Assembly: GCA_943326215.1 (NCBI GenBank)
Contig: CALPSK010000035.1
Span: 1 to 7,674, forward strand
Length of the DNA: 7,674 nucleotides
Source of the DNA: Sediminibacterium ginsengisoli
GTDB lineage: Bacteria > Bacteroidota > Bacteroidia > Chitinophagales > Chitinophagaceae
Reading direction: 5' to 3'
Shown here: positions 6,416 through 7,674 of the stretch, piece after piece
Layout: every line of letters starts with the position of its first letter
Numbering within the stretch: the stretch's first letter is position 1
Position numbers and translations under genes: made by a program
The notes under the pieces: model-generated
The model's database searches: none
What the model saw: only the letters and a program-made list of their open reading frames with translations
Told to the model about the DNA's origin: nothing

Positions 6416-7674
6416 ATGCGCCCCCTTCCCACTATTCATAATACTGACAGTTTCAAAGATTTAAAAATTTGTGTACTTCAACCAGACTATTCAACTTCTG
6501 AAGTAGATTATCAATACTATGATCCAAAAAGAGACCTCTCTAGCATTATGCCTGAAGCGCATTTTGATCATGTTTTTTTAAATAAGCTTACTACCTATCA
6601 ACAATTAAAAGAACTCAAAGACAAAAATTACGATATCTATATTAATTTATGTGAAGGTTATTTAGAATGGACAGTGCCTTCCATTGATGTAATTATGAGT
6701 TTAGATTTATTGGGACTGCCTTATACTGGACCTAGCACCAACTTATATGACCCGCCTAAAACTATTATGAAGTATTTGGCTTTCTGCGAAGACGTGAAAA
6801 CGCCTGCCCATATACATATAGAGTCGGAAGAAGATATCTCGCAACTTCCAGGCAATTTGCAATTTCCTTTATTTGTAAAACCTGCTAAAGCGGGTGATAG
6901 CCTAGGAGTTGACAACGCTTCTAAAGCGAATAATACTACTGAACTAGTCACTAAGGTAAAAAGCATATTGGTAGAATTTGGTGCTGCCTTGGTAGAAGAA
7001 TATATTGATGGCCGTGAATTCACTGTTTTAGTTTGCGCCAATGCAGATGGTAAAACTTGTACCAGCTTTGTGCCGGTTGAATATATTTTCCCTGAAGGTT
7101 TTAGTTTTAAAACCTACGCCTTAAAAACTTCTGAATTACATCCCACTGCCAATATTCCTGTATCGGATACCGTCTTGGCAACTAAATTAAAAAATATTGC
7201 AGAACAAGTATTTATGTCTTTCAATGGTGTGGGTTATGGAAGAATGGATTTTAGAATGAGTGAGAAAGGAGAAATATTTTTTCTAGAAATTAATTTTACC
7301 TGTTCAGTTTTTTATGCCCAAGGCTATGAAGGATCTGCCGATTATATTTTACTACATGATGGTGCAGGCCAGCGTGGCTTCTTAGAAAGAATTATTATTG
7401 AAGGCATGGCGCGCTATAGAAGAAAAGAAAAAGTATTTAAAATTAAAGGCAATGCTATTGCTGGATATGGTATGTATGCAAAATGGGACTTACCTAAAGG
7501 CACCATATTATTTCAAGGGGAAGAAAAATCACAACGCATTGTTACCAAAAAATTTGTAGATGAAAATTGGGATGAGCGTGAGAAATTAAATTTTAGAAGA
7601 TACGCCTATCCTATTAGTAAGGATGTATATATATTATGGGACTTACAACCCGAAGAGTGGTCTCCTCAAAACCA
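6416..7674 (+). CDS. ATP-grasp ligase fused to a SET-domain-like module (3' end outside window)
   Basis: The frame is open from the ATG at 6416 to the window end: 419 full codons plus two bases, with no stop. N-terminal part: 'LKICVLQPD' (16-24), 'DIYINLCEG' (73-81), 'GLPYTGPST' (100-108). ATP-grasp core: K155 in 'LFVKPA', loop 'AGDSLGV' (159-165), 'VEEYIDGREFTV' (193-204), D278 in 'GRMDFRM', E291 and N293 in 'FLEINFTC'. All residues needed for ATP/Mg binding appear present, so I expect an active ligase, paralogous to the gene 4 nt upstream. From about residue 340 the character changes: 'GNAIAGYGMYAKWDLPKGTILF' in pieces (345-366) matches the opening of SET domains (GxGxxA...I.KGe.I), and the final 'SPQN' plus 'ca' would read N-H, where SET proteins have 'NHSC.PN'. 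SET domains use S-adenosylmethionine to methylate, usually lysine side chains. A single-protein ligase plus methyltransferase is therefore proposed; the SET part is incomplete here. No signal peptide; cytoplasmic. Confidence 0.85.
   Translation, partial: MRPLPTIHNTDSFKDLKICVLQPDYSTSEVDYQYYDPKRDLSSIMPEAHFDHVFLNKLTTYQQLKELKDKNYDIYINLCEGYLEWTVPSIDVIMSLDLLGLPYTGPSTNLYDPPKTIMKYLAFCEDVKTPAHIHIESEEDISQLPGNLQFPLFVKPAKAGDSLGVDNASKANNTTELVTKVKSILVEFGAALVEEYIDGREFTVLVCANADGKTCTSFVPVEYIFPEGFSFKTYALKTSELHPTANIPVSDTVLATKLKNIAEQVFMSFNGVGYGRMDFRMSEKGEIFFLEINFTCSVFYAQGYEGSADYILLHDGAGQRGFLERIIIEGMARYRRKEKVFKIKGNAIAGYGMYAKWDLPKGTILFQGEEKSQRIVTKKFVDENWDEREKLNFRRYAYPISKDVYILWDLQPEEWSPQN

Noticed and set aside
6721..7041. 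106-codon open frame on the - strand
   Set aside because: Antisense to the ATP-grasp core of the second ligase; low-complexity Ser/Thr-rich translation typical of a shadow frame.
5293..7674. Annotation of the pair as ddl (D-Ala-D-Ala ligase) for peptidoglycan
   Set aside because: The NxxPG loop is NxxC in both, the pair is duplicated in tandem, one copy carries a SET-like module, and no mur or fts genes are adjacent.

Overview
The window comes from an AT-rich member of the Bacteroidota, most likely Chitinophagaceae-like. The reasons are a TolB/amidohydrolase-type exoenzyme fragment, a Tat-exported TIM-barrel protein and a secreted penicillin-acylase-family enzyme of the kind common in that phylum. 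No start codon has a recognisable Shine-Dalgarno; starts sit in A/T runs instead. The taxonomic call is inference; there is no rRNA or other marker gene here. I see no tRNA, CRISPR array, insertion sequence or integrase.

Left block, + strand. The 3' part of an exported-type amidohydrolase gene (1-1077) is followed after 43 nt by a Tat-signal sugar-phosphate isomerase/epimerase-like TIM-barrel gene (1121-2044). The pair closes with a strong intrinsic terminator (2060-2094). A separately started gene for a periplasmic Ntn-hydrolase acylase follows (2129-4375). Its start is placed at the ATG at 2129, because the longest reading would start from a TTG just before the terminator hairpin. These look like catabolic or cell-envelope exoenzymes.

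Centre. A LuxR/NarL-type regulator lies on the - strand (4315-5034). Its 3' end overlaps the acylase 3' end by 61 bp, tail to tail. It reads away from a 258-bp intergenic region (5035-5292) that holds two perfect 7-bp inverted repeats and further copies of both half-sites, a plausible operator region.

Right block, + strand. Two paralogous ATP-grasp ligases lie 4 nt apart (5293-6411 and 6416 to the window end). Both keep the ATP- and Mg-binding residues but replace the D-Ala-D-Ala ligase 'NxxPG' loop with 'NxxC'. The second is fused to a C-terminal SET-domain-like module, and the window cuts it off exactly where the SET 'NHS' motif should begin. This ATP-grasp + ATP-grasp-SET pair, possibly controlled by the divergent LuxR-type regulator, is the most interesting part of the window. 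It looks like a peptide-bond-forming or tagging pathway with a methyltransferase built in. Its substrate cannot be read from the sequence.
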